5,635 bases of DNA from Actinomyces sp. (GTDB taxonomy: Bacteria > Actinomycetota > Actinomycetes > Actinomycetales > Actinomycetaceae), in NCBI GenBank assembly GCA_012837655.1, contig DUQT01000067.1, positions 1 through 5,635 of the forward strand. Direction: 5' to 3'. Each line of letters opens with the position of its first letter. The stretch's first letter is position 1. The notes under the pieces are model-generated. The model was not told where the DNA came from, searched no databases, and saw nothing but the letters and a program-made list of their open reading frames with translations. Shown piece after piece: positions 1 through 5,424 of the stretch. Both the position numbers and the translations under genes were made by a program.

Positions 1-1916
1 ATCGTCGCGACCGGGCCGCGGCCACGGTCGAGGTGCGCCTCAATGGCGATACCCTGGGCGTCCATGTCCGGGTTAGCGCGCAGATCCAGGGACGCGTCCG
101 CGGTCAGCAGGACGGCCTCCAGCAGCTGATCGATGTTCTGGCCCTGCTTTGCAGAGATGTCGACGAACATCGTGTCGCCGCCGTATTCCTCCGGCACCAG
201 CCCGTACTCGGTGAGCTGGCCGCGGATCTTGTCCGGCTGTGCGGTCGGCTTATCGATCTTGTTCACTGCGACCACGACCGGCACCTCCGCCGCCTTGGCG
301 TGGTTGATCGCCTCGACGGTCTGTGGCATCACGCCGTCGTCAGCAGCGACGACGAGAATCGCGATATCCGTGGACTTCGCACCACGAGCACGCATTGCCG
401 TGAAGGCCTCGTGACCCGGGGTGTCAATGAACGTAATCGGACGATCTTCGCCCTCGTGCTGGACGTGAACCTGGTAAGCACCGATGTGCTGGGTAATGCC
501 ACCGTGCTCTTCCTCAACGACATCCGTGTGACGAATGGCGTCCAAGAGTTTCGTCTTACCGTGGTCAACGTGACCCATGACAGTTACGACCGGAGGACGG
601 GGCTCGAGGTGATCTTCATCCTCAAGTTCCTCAGCCTCTAGGTCGATGTCGAAGGACTCTAGGAGTTCACGATCTTCGTCTTCAGGTGAAACAACTTCGA
701 CCTTGTAGCCGAGCTCTTCACCAAGAAGCTTGAACGTGTCTTCGTCAAGTGACTGGGTTGCCGTAGCCATTTCGCCAAGGTGCATGAGCACCGTGACGAG
801 TGACGCCGGGTTGACGTCGATCTTGTCTGCTAGATCAGCCAGTGACGCGCCCTGGCGAATTCGAACGACCTTGCCGTTACCGCGCGGAATCTGAACGCCG
901 CCGATAACGGGAGCATTCTGCTGCTCGAATTCCTGCCTCTTCGCGCGCTTCGACTTACGTCCCTTGCGCTTGCCGCCACCGCGACCAAACGCACCCTGGG
1001 TAGCTCCGCGTCCGCCGCGACCACCGCGTGGAGGTCCGGAGAATGCGGGACGCTGCTGGAAGCCGCCCTCAGAGCGACCGCCACCTCCGCGGCGTGATCC
1101 GCGAGAACGTCGATCCTGCGCGGGTTCTGCCTTCTCAATCGGAGAGTGATCGGGCATCATCATTGGGCTAGGACGTGGTCCCTTGCGCTGAGGTGCACGA
1201 TCCCTGGTCTGCGACGCGCCACCGCGACCGCGTCCGCGGCCACCGCGATGATCACGCTGCTGTGAACCGCCACCCGGGCGTGGCATGCCCTGCTTTGAAG
1301 CGAACGGGTTGTTACCCGGTCGCGGTCCAGGACGATGTCCGGGACGAGGGCCACCGGAACCAGCGGACGATCCCCTACCTGGGCGAGGCATGCCCTGCTT
1401 AGATGCAAACGGGTTGTTGCCCGGTCGCGGTCCAGGACGAGGTCCTGGACGAGGCACGGTCTGGCCCGGCTTCGGGGTGTCTTGATTCTTGGATTCTTCA
1501 GCCTTGTCCGAGGCCTTTTCTTGATCGGACTTCTGGTCCGCCTTAGCCTTCGCAACCTCAGCAGGCGTGGGAATCACGTCTGCTGGGCTTGGGATTGAAC
1601 GGCTAGCCTGCTTCTTCGGCTTAGCCTTTGCCGCACCAGGTTTCGCAGACGTTTCAGTCTTCTTAGTAGTCTTCGTTTCCTTGGTGGCGGACTTTGAAGA
1701 TTTCGCCGGAGCCTTCTTAGCGGCTGGCTTTTCTTCTTTCGCACGCTCCTTGGCAAGCTTCTTGCCGAGCGTTTCTCGTACCTTACGTGTTACCGGAGGT
1801 GGAACTGTCGACGAAGCCGACTTAACGAACTCTCCGTTTTCTTTCAGGTACGTTAGTAGGTCTCTACTCGTGATGCCGAGCTCTTTCGCGAGCTCGTGTA
1901 CACGCAATTTTGGCAC
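1..1916 (-). CDS. infB: Translation initiation factor IF-2 (3' end cut off by the window)
   Basis: IF-2 is the GTPase that brings formyl-Met-tRNA to the 30S subunit and promotes 50S joining. The window holds 638 codons from the start and lacks the remaining C-terminal domains. A GTG start at 1916-1914 is chosen because AGGAG lies 4 bases upstream and the protein opens with a typical IF2_N module (residues about 3-50, RVHELAKELGI). Residues about 50-345 are a low-complexity linker rich in Lys/Ala, then Pro/Arg/Gly and RGG-like stretches, as is usual in actinobacterial IF-2. A second IF2_N-like module spans about 350-415. The GTPase motifs are intact: G1 GHVDHGKT at 448-455, G2 Thr475, G3 DTPGHE at 498-503, G4 NKID at 552-555 and G5 SAK at 588-590. 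It is the last visible gene of the rimP-nusA-ylxR-infB operon. The product call is certain. Use of internal starts giving shorter isoforms, known in enteric bacteria, cannot be judged here. Confidence 0.98.
   Translation of the reverse strand, partial: MPKLRVHELAKELGITSRDLLTYLKENGEFVKSASSTVPPPVTRKVRETLGKKLAKERAKEEKPAAKKAPAKSSKSATKETKTTKKTETSAKPGAAKAKPKKQASRSIPSPADVIPTPAEVAKAKADQKSDQEKASDKAEESKNQDTPKPGQTVPRPGPRPGPRPGNNPFASKQGMPRPGRGSSAGSGGPRPGHRPGPRPGNNPFASKQGMPRPGGGSQQRDHRGGRGRGRGGASQTRDRAPQRKGPRPSPMMMPDHSPIEKAEPAQDRRSRGSRRGGGGRSEGGFQQRPAFSGPPRGGRGGRGATQGAFGRGGGKRKGRKSKRAKRQEFEQQNAPVIGGVQIPRGNGKVVRIRQGASLADLADKIDVNPASLVTVLMHLGEMATATQSLDEDTFKLLGEELGYKVEVVSPEDEDRELLESFDIDLEAEELEDEDHLEPRPPVVTVMGHVDHGKTKLLDAIRHTDVVEEEHGGITQHIGAYQVHVQHEGEDRPITFIDTPGHEAFTAMRARGAKSTDIAILVVAADDGVMPQTVEAINHAKAAEVPVVVAVNKIDKPTAQPDKIRGQLTEYGLVPEEYGGDTMFVDISAKQGQNIDQLLEAVLLTADASLDLRANPDMDAQGIAIEAHLDRGRGPVAT
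1276..1454 (-). repeat. In-frame tandem duplication inside infB (105-base period)
   Basis: Two 74-base copies, at 1381-1454 and 1276-1349, differ at about 7 positions and are offset by exactly 105 bases (35 codons). They encode residues 155-179 and 190-214 of IF-2. Each copy carries PRPG units followed by NNPFASKQGMPRP. Only one difference changes an amino acid (Pro to His in an PRPG unit), so the protein repeat is better conserved than the DNA. The repeat lies in the disordered linker between the two IF2_N modules. Confidence 0.9.
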
Positions 1917-1921
1917 AATTC

Positions 1922-1954
1922 TCCTGTTCAGGTCCGTCCCTGAGCAGGACGGAC
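1922..1954 (-). promoter_or_regulatory. Alternative hairpins in the ylxR-infB spacer, one masking the infB ribosome binding site
   Basis: On the minus strand the spacer can fold in two exclusive ways. Hairpin A (1954-1932) pairs GUCCGUCC with GGACGGAC around a 7-base loop, a perfect 8 bp stem. It leaves the infB Shine-Dalgarno AGGAG (1925-1921) free. Hairpin B (1949-1922) pairs UCCUGCUCAGG with CCUGAACAGGA around a 6-base loop. It has 10 of 11 pairs with one C-A mismatch, and it buries the AGGA of that ribosome binding site. The two folds share bases 1932-1949. The base pairing is seen directly. A regulatory role, or use as an RNase III processing site, is inference. Confidence 0.5.
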
Positions 1955-1973
1955 GTTTATTTCTGCTGGCAGC

Positions 1974-2348
1974 TCATCGCTGGGTACTCATCGGGTGCCC
2001 ATCGGCTTCCAACCCGCTTCCATTTTCTCGTCCACAACACACGCTCTGTGTGCTGGAGTGCCCCTGTTCCAGTGCGGTTATGTCAACTGAAACGTTGGCC
2101 CGACCTCCATTATCCATGATTCGAAGCGCACGGTGAAAACCGCGGCTTCGCACTGCTTTCTTAAGACAGCTTTCACGGGGATGGATCCAGGCTCCTCGCC
2201 CGGGCATACGCTTCGCGTGATCCACTACCACTTCTTGAGTTTGCTCACTGTAGGCACAGCGAACTAGCTCATCTTTGGTTGTGAGTTCACGACATCCGAT
2301 ACATGTCCGTCGCGGCACATGGTTTGTTCGTCCACGAGTTTCACGCAT
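1974..2348 (-). CDS. ylxR: YlxR/RnpM family RNA-binding protein (DUF448)
   Basis: A small basic protein of 124 residues encoded between nusA and infB, the standard location of this family. In Firmicutes the homologue has been reported to bind RNase P RNA and modulate its activity, hence the name RnpM. Family hallmarks are visible: RTCIGCR at residues 14-20 near the N-terminus, and the RNA-binding-type motif PGRGAW at 49-54 followed by Cys61. The conserved domain ends near residue 90, and a tail of about 34 residues with a Cys-Cys pair (104-105) follows that I do not recognise. The ATG at 2348 is used, but the nearest purine-rich site (AGGA, 2364-2361) is 12 bases upstream, which is unusually far. 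A GTG at codon 11, just before the conserved motif, is an alternative start. An in-frame TGA upstream excludes a longer form. The gap to nusA is 36 bases, so it is presumably co-transcribed. Confidence 0.93.
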   Translation of the reverse strand: MRETRGRTNHVPRRTCIGCRELTTKDELVRCAYSEQTQEVVVDHAKRMPGRGAWIHPRESCLKKAVRSRGFHRALRIMDNGGRANVSVDITALEQGHSSTQSVCCGRENGSGLEADGHPMSTQR

Positions 2349-2384
2349 GGTGCGTATGCGTCCTCATATACCCTATCGGTTATT

Positions 2385-3428
2385 TCAGTGAGTTTCGTCG
2401 TCAAAATTTGAGCCACTGCTCACGTCTGGACGCGAAATGTCGCCTGTCATGACGCCGTAGCCATCTTCGGTGTCCGAGTGAATATCGATGTGATATCCGC
2501 TCAACCGTGCGGCAAGACGCGCGTTCTGACCTTCGCGTCCGATCGCTAGTGAGAACTGGAAGTCAGGGACAACCACAGTTGCCTTCTTTGCTTCCGGATC
2601 AGTAATTGTGACCGAAGAGACGCGAGCGGGCGACAGTGAGTTCGCTACAAATCGCGCCGGATCCGACGAATAGTCAACGATGTCAATCTTTTCGCCCTGC
2701 AGTTCAGTCATCACAGCGCGCACGCGACGACCCATCGGACCAATGCAAGCGCCCTTGGCGTTTACGCCCTCACGGTTAGCAGCAACGGCGATCTTCGTGC
2801 GGTGACCGGCTTCGCGAGCAATCGACTTGATCGAGACGAGTCCGTCAGAGATCTCGGGAACCTCGCGTTCAAAGAGACCCTCAACCAGACCCGGGTGCGT
2901 CCTCGAAACTGTAATTCGGGCGCCCTTCTCGCCACGTGACACGTCAACGACGTAGGCGCGGATGACGTCGCCGTGGTTTAGGACTTCGCCGGGAACCTGT
3001 TCGGCTTCGGGAAGGATGGCTTCGTGTTCACCGACGCGCAAAAGTTTGATGTGCGGATTCCGGGTCGCTTCCACGGTTCCTACAACGACGGAGCCGGTGC
3101 GGTCGCGGAACTCGCCGAGCACCTTGGAATCGTCGGCTTCACGCAGGCGCTGAACAATAACGCTTCGAGCGGTGGCGGTTGCGATACGGCCGAACTCCTT
3201 CGGGGTGTCGTCAAACTCACCGATGGGGTTATCGTCCTCGTCATATTCGGTCGCCATAACGGTGACGCGACCGGTGCGCTGATCGATTTCGATGCGGGCA
3301 TCGCGGATCGCGCCGGGAGCCTTGTGGTAGACCTTCAGCAAAGCTTCTTCGATAGCGGCAACGAGGGTGTCGCCATCAATCTCAAGCGAGGCACCCACTT
3401 CCCGCAAAGTGCGCATATCAATTTCCAC
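2385..3428 (-). CDS. nusA: Transcription termination/antitermination factor NusA
   Basis: NusA binds RNA polymerase and nascent RNA, and affects pausing, intrinsic termination and rRNA antitermination. The 347-residue protein has the actinobacterial short architecture: an N-terminal polymerase-binding domain (about 1-105), an S1 domain (about 111-175), KH1 (about 200-265, with loop GPMG at 230-233) and KH2 (about 270-325, with loop GREG at 297-300). It ends in a short acidic tail and lacks the C-terminal acidic repeats of the Escherichia coli protein. The GTG start at 3428 is chosen over the ATG four codons later, because the N-terminus then matches the family (MEIDM) and a strong AGGGGG ribosome binding site sits 5 bases upstream. 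That site overlaps the TAG stop of rimP (3440-3438), which suggests translational coupling with rimP. All domains appear intact. Confidence 0.98.
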   Translation of the reverse strand: MEIDMRTLREVGASLEIDGDTLVAAIEEALLKVYHKAPGAIRDARIEIDQRTGRVTVMATEYDEDDNPIGEFDDTPKEFGRIATATARSVIVQRLREADDSKVLGEFRDRTGSVVVGTVEATRNPHIKLLRVGEHEAILPEAEQVPGEVLNHGDVIRAYVVDVSRGEKGARITVSRTHPGLVEGLFEREVPEISDGLVSIKSIAREAGHRTKIAVAANREGVNAKGACIGPMGRRVRAVMTELQGEKIDIVDYSSDPARFVANSLSPARVSSVTITDPEAKKATVVVPDFQFSLAIGREGQNARLAARLSGYHIDIHSDTEDGYGVMTGDISRPDVSSGSNFDDETH

Positions 3429-3437
3429 GGGAACCCC

Positions 3438-3923
3438 CTACTTTCCGATCGATCCGAAGTCAACGCGCGAACGCGCCTTAGAAATGTTATCAAGTTCGAC
3501 TACCACATCGTTACCGGGCTTCCCCTTCTTCCCGGCAACGGTAACCGTGACAGTCTGGTCATCTGAGCTGACCACGTGGCCGCGCACGCGCTCCCCTGTC
3601 TTGGTTTTGATCTCGACCAGGCGGCCCACAGTGCGGGAGAAGTGGCGCGGCGTGGTTAGTTGACGCTCCGCGCCCGGAGTTGAAACTTCGAGGCGGTACG
3701 CGTTCTCGATTGGATCTTCCTCGTCCAGAGCGGTTGAAATCTGGCGGGTAAGCTCCTGCAGCTGGTCTGCGTCAACTGCGCCCTCGCCTTCGTACAGGTC
3801 GACTGTCACGCGCACCAGAGGTTCGCGACCACCGGTCACGGTGACGGACTCTAGAAACAGGTCGGCCGCTTCAACGAAGGGGGCGACCAGGTTCTTGATG
3901 CGTGTCTCGACAGCTTTGCTCAT
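3438..3923 (-). CDS. rimP: Ribosome maturation factor RimP
   Basis: RimP is a cytoplasmic factor for maturation of the 30S subunit, acting around ribosomal proteins S12 and S19. The protein has 161 residues, close to the usual family length. The N-terminal alpha/beta domain (about 1-85) ends in the family signature YRLEVSTPGAERQL (76-89), which corresponds to the YxLEVSSPGxxRPL region of other RimP proteins. An SH3-like C-terminal domain follows (about 90-155). The ATG at 3923 is supported by AGGAG at 3932-3928, 4 bases upstream. It is the first gene of the minus-strand operon and is 9 bases from nusA. A promoter with a -10-like CATAAT lies about 60 bases upstream in the divergent spacer. Confidence 0.97.
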   Translation of the reverse strand: MSKAVETRIKNLVAPFVEAADLFLESVTVTGGREPLVRVTVDLYEGEGAVDADQLQELTRQISTALDEEDPIENAYRLEVSTPGAERQLTTPRHFSRTVGRLVEIKTKTGERVRGHVVSSDDQTVTVTVAGKKGKPGNDVVVELDNISKARSRVDFGSIGK

Positions 3924-3975
3924 GACTCTCCTACTACCCGACTGTCAACGTTTCAGGTTCGAACGGGACTCTCAA

Positions 3976-3988
3976 TCTGACTATTATG
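3976..3988 (-). promoter_or_regulatory. Candidate promoter (-10) for the rimP-nusA-ylxR-infB operon
   Basis: CATAAT at 3988-3983 on the minus strand matches the sigma-70 type -10 consensus at 5 of 6 positions. It would place the transcription start near 3976 and give a leader of about 53 bases before rimP. I see no convincing -35 box at the proper distance. It overlaps the plus-strand -10 of the lipoprotein gene. Confidence 0.4.
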
Positions 3989-3994
3989 CACACA
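3982..3994 (+). promoter_or_regulatory. Candidate leaderless promoter (-10) for the lipoprotein gene
   Basis: TATTAT at 3982-3987 matches the -10 consensus at 5 of 6 positions. It is followed by exactly 6 bases before the ATG at 3994, so transcription would begin at or next to the A of the start codon. No Shine-Dalgarno sequence precedes the ATG. The -35 is weak at best (TTCGAA at 3958-3963, 18-base spacer). Leaderless mRNAs are common in actinobacteria. Confidence 0.5.
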
Positions 3995-5124
3995 TGCCCA
4001 TTAATTCGCACGAATCCATCCACCTTCCTGCACTCGTTGCAGGTTCCCGATTGAGCCGGCGCCAGGCGAAGCTCACCTTCGCCACGGCCGTGGCTACTGC
4101 CGCGATTGGACTGTCGGGGTGTGGCGTGTACCTGGAGCAGGACGGCCCGGAGCTCCCCGAGCCTTCCACCGCACAAACCCTGTACCAGCAGTCGGTTCGC
4201 AATGACGTGAGTGTGAAAGCCAGCCTCGCCCTCATTGATGAAAAATGCGAACAATGTGCAAATTACCAAAAAACGTTTGCCGCCCACGCACAGGAACGCG
4301 CGCAGACGCTGGGTGGTCTTTGGGATCCTTGGGAAGGTGATATTCCCGAGGGCGCGCCGGTGCCTCCCGAGGTGCCAGCGTCGGCGCGAAGTTGGGATGA
4401 ACTTGCGGAATTTATGGTCACGAGTGGCTTGAAAGATCTGCGTGACGTCAACAAGCTGACCGACGAGGACGATCGCCTAGCGGTCGCGGCTGTTGCGGCG
4501 GGGCGTATTGCGGATGGATTCAAACTGGGATCCTTCGCGGGTGTGGAAGACGCCGACGTGGCGACCTGGGTGGATCCGGTGATGTCCCATCCGATGGATC
4601 CCGTTCCCTTGACGAGCGAAGAGCAGGACGCCCTGGCCGACGCCGTGCGCCAATGGGACTGTGCGGCGCAGCTGATTCCGCTTTACACGGCGACGGATGA
4701 CTCGGATACGCCTATTTCAGAACTTCGAGGGCGTGCGCAGGTTCAGGATTTATTGAACCTGTCGTCGGGCGTGCTGGCTGCGGATGTTCCCGATCGGCGC
4801 GTTCCGTCGTGTGTTGGAACGTTTGAAAGTACCGCTTCCAGTGACGACACGAAGCCGATCGAGCGGGTTATCAGCCAGCTGACTGCGGCGAATCTGAAGC
4901 TTTATGTGGCTCATCCACAACTGATGGTCGCCGGAGTTGACACGGGCGCGAATCCCCTGCCCCTGGCGGTCCTGGTTGAAAACCTTCGCTACTGGGCTGA
5001 ACAGGGCGATGTACCTGCAACTCCGGGGATTTTCATTGTTGACGAGGACGAGCAGACCGTCAGTACCGAAGGAAACGACGGCGAACTAGCGACTTTCTGG
5101 AACCCTGGAACCGGGTCGAAGTAG
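3994..5124 (+). CDS. Secreted lipoprotein of unknown function, divergent from rimP
   Basis: Encodes 376 residues. The N-terminus has a basic segment with twin arginines (SRRQAK, 21-26), a hydrophobic stretch (27-39) and a lipobox LSGC with the lipidated Cys at 43. It should therefore be anchored to the outer face of the membrane, possibly via Tat. The mature part is mostly acidic and helical. It has a CxxC pair (Cys85, Cys88) followed by HAQER and the aromatic motif LGGLWDPW (106-113), plus Cys223 (in WDCA) and Cys273. I recall related lipoproteins beside rimP in other actinobacteria, some annotated as ferritin-like DUF4439, but I cannot confirm that domain here and assign no function. The ATG at 3994 is chosen because it fits a leaderless promoter. 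A longer form from 3841 would start inside rimP, and a TTG at 4051 giving MSRRQAK is a weaker alternative. Confidence 0.88.
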   Translation: MPINSHESIHLPALVAGSRLSRRQAKLTFATAVATAAIGLSGCGVYLEQDGPELPEPSTAQTLYQQSVRNDVSVKASLALIDEKCEQCANYQKTFAAHAQERAQTLGGLWDPWEGDIPEGAPVPPEVPASARSWDELAEFMVTSGLKDLRDVNKLTDEDDRLAVAAVAAGRIADGFKLGSFAGVEDADVATWVDPVMSHPMDPVPLTSEEQDALADAVRQWDCAAQLIPLYTATDDSDTPISELRGRAQVQDLLNLSSGVLAADVPDRRVPSCVGTFESTASSDDTKPIERVISQLTAANLKLYVAHPQLMVAGVDTGANPLPLAVLVENLRYWAEQGDVPATPGIFIVDEDEQTVSTEGNDGELATFWNPGTGSK

Positions 5125-5141
5125 CGTCTTTTCGAACCCGG
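5111..5141 (+). terminator. Imperfect hairpin over the lipoprotein stop codon, possible terminator
   Basis: CCGGGTCGAA (5111-5120) pairs with TTCGAACCCGG (5131-5141) with one bulged A and a 10-base loop that contains the TAG stop. There is no T-run after it on either strand, so it is a weak intrinsic terminator candidate. Actinobacterial terminators often lack the U-tract, which keeps this possible. Confidence 0.3.
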
Positions 5142-5191
5142 AATCTGGTTCGAAGTGAGAATTAGACCAATCGAGGTCAAACTAACAGCCG

Positions 5192-5206
5192 TTCAGGAGT
5201 CCTGAA
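5192..5206. other. Short perfect dyad downstream of the tRNA gene
   Basis: TTCAGGA and TCCTGAA flank a single central G, so an RNA would form a 6 bp stem with a 3-base loop. It lies in the convergent gap 5125-5214, 9 bases past the tRNA 3' end. On the tRNA strand a TTTTGTTT run precedes the hairpin instead of following it. It is therefore not a classical terminator, although it could protect or define the tRNA precursor 3' end. Confidence 0.35.
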
Positions 5207-5214
5207 ACAAAAGG

Positions 5215-5291
5215 TGGTGCCCCGACCGGGGCTCGAACCCGGGACCGACGGATTATGAGTCCGTTGCTCTAACCGACTGAGCTATCAGGGC
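5215..5291 (-). tRNA. tRNA with anticodon CAU (elongator Met, or Ile2 if lysidine-modified)
   Basis: A complete 77-base cloverleaf with an encoded CCA end (5217-5215). The acceptor stem GCCCTGA pairs with TCGGGGC (one U-G wobble) with discriminator A. The D stem is GCTC/GAGC. The anticodon stem ACGGA/TCCGT encloses loop CTCATAA, with CAT at 5257-5255. The T stem CCGGG/CCCGG encloses TTCGAGC. It is not initiator tRNA: base 1 pairs with 72, and the anticodon stem lacks the three consecutive G-C pairs next to the loop. CAU reads AUG as elongator Met, or AUA as Ile2 after lysidine modification by TilS. The sequence alone does not settle which. It is transcribed towards the lipoprotein gene. Confidence 0.97.
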
Positions 5292-5307
5292 CTTAGTCAA
5301 GGATGCC

Positions 5308-5338
5308 AGCATACACGCTGTGTAATCAAATGAGTTAA
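5308..5338 (-). promoter_or_regulatory. Candidate promoter for the tRNA gene
   Basis: On the minus strand TATGCT (5313-5308) can serve as a -10 and would start RNA about 10 bases before the tRNA 5' end. TTAACT (5338-5333) is a possible -35 with a 19-base spacer, which is longer than ideal. A dyad TACAC-gct-GTGTA (5312-5324) overlaps the spacer. Confidence 0.35.
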
Positions 5339-5411
5339 CTCTGTCTTGCACAGCCGGGTGCGCTCTAACTTTGGCCGCCAGTCCACCGATGCGTTTGGAA
5401 TGGCGCTGGTT

Positions 5412-5424
5412 TAGAGTGGGGACA
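5412..5424 (+). promoter_or_regulatory. Candidate leaderless promoter (-10) for the right-hand gene
   Basis: TAGAGT (5412-5417) fits the TAnnnT -10 pattern and is followed by exactly 6 bases before the ATG at 5424, the same geometry as at the lipoprotein gene. A GGGG run lies only 2 bases before the ATG, too close for a good Shine-Dalgarno site. No clear -35 is visible. Confidence 0.4.

Noticed and set aside
33..641. 202-codon plus-strand open frame opposite infB
   Set aside because: It is antisense to the GTPase domain of IF-2, whose motifs are all intact on the minus strand. It has no ribosome binding site or recognisable domain.
1276..1454. Repeats as a CRISPR array
   Set aside because: There are only two copies, they are in frame with infB, and there are no unique spacers of regular length.
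830..1555. Arg-rich minus-strand frames (830-1138 and 1160-1555)
   Set aside because: They are out-of-frame readings of the repetitive Gly/Arg/Pro linker of infB.
1567..2136. 189-codon plus-strand open frame
   Set aside because: It crosses infB, its leader and ylxR on the opposite strand. Its composition mirrors the Lys/Ala-rich IF-2 linker, so it is a shadow.
3024..3566. 180-codon plus-strand open frame opposite nusA and rimP
   Set aside because: Both minus-strand genes are complete and well recognised. The plus frame shows no family features.
3943..3948. Perfect TTGACA on the minus strand upstream of rimP
   Set aside because: A -10 at the normal distance would fall on the rimP start codon, and nothing suitable is there.
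3957..3964. GTTCGAAC palindrome in the divergent spacer as a LexA/SOS box
   Set aside because: The half-sites are in the wrong order: the actinobacterial SOS box is GAAC-n4-GTTC. An 8-base palindrome alone is weak evidence.
3841..3993. Upstream extension of the lipoprotein gene to an ATG at 3841
   Set aside because: The extra 51 residues overlap the rimP N-terminus and would put two hydrophobic stretches before the lipobox. Starting at 3994 gives a normal lipoprotein signal.
5131..5141. CCGGGTTCGAA on the minus strand resembling a tRNA T-arm, possible attachment-site remnant
   Set aside because: The match to the neighbouring tRNA is only about 10 bases and is explained by the local hairpin. 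No integrase or second tRNA fragment is present.
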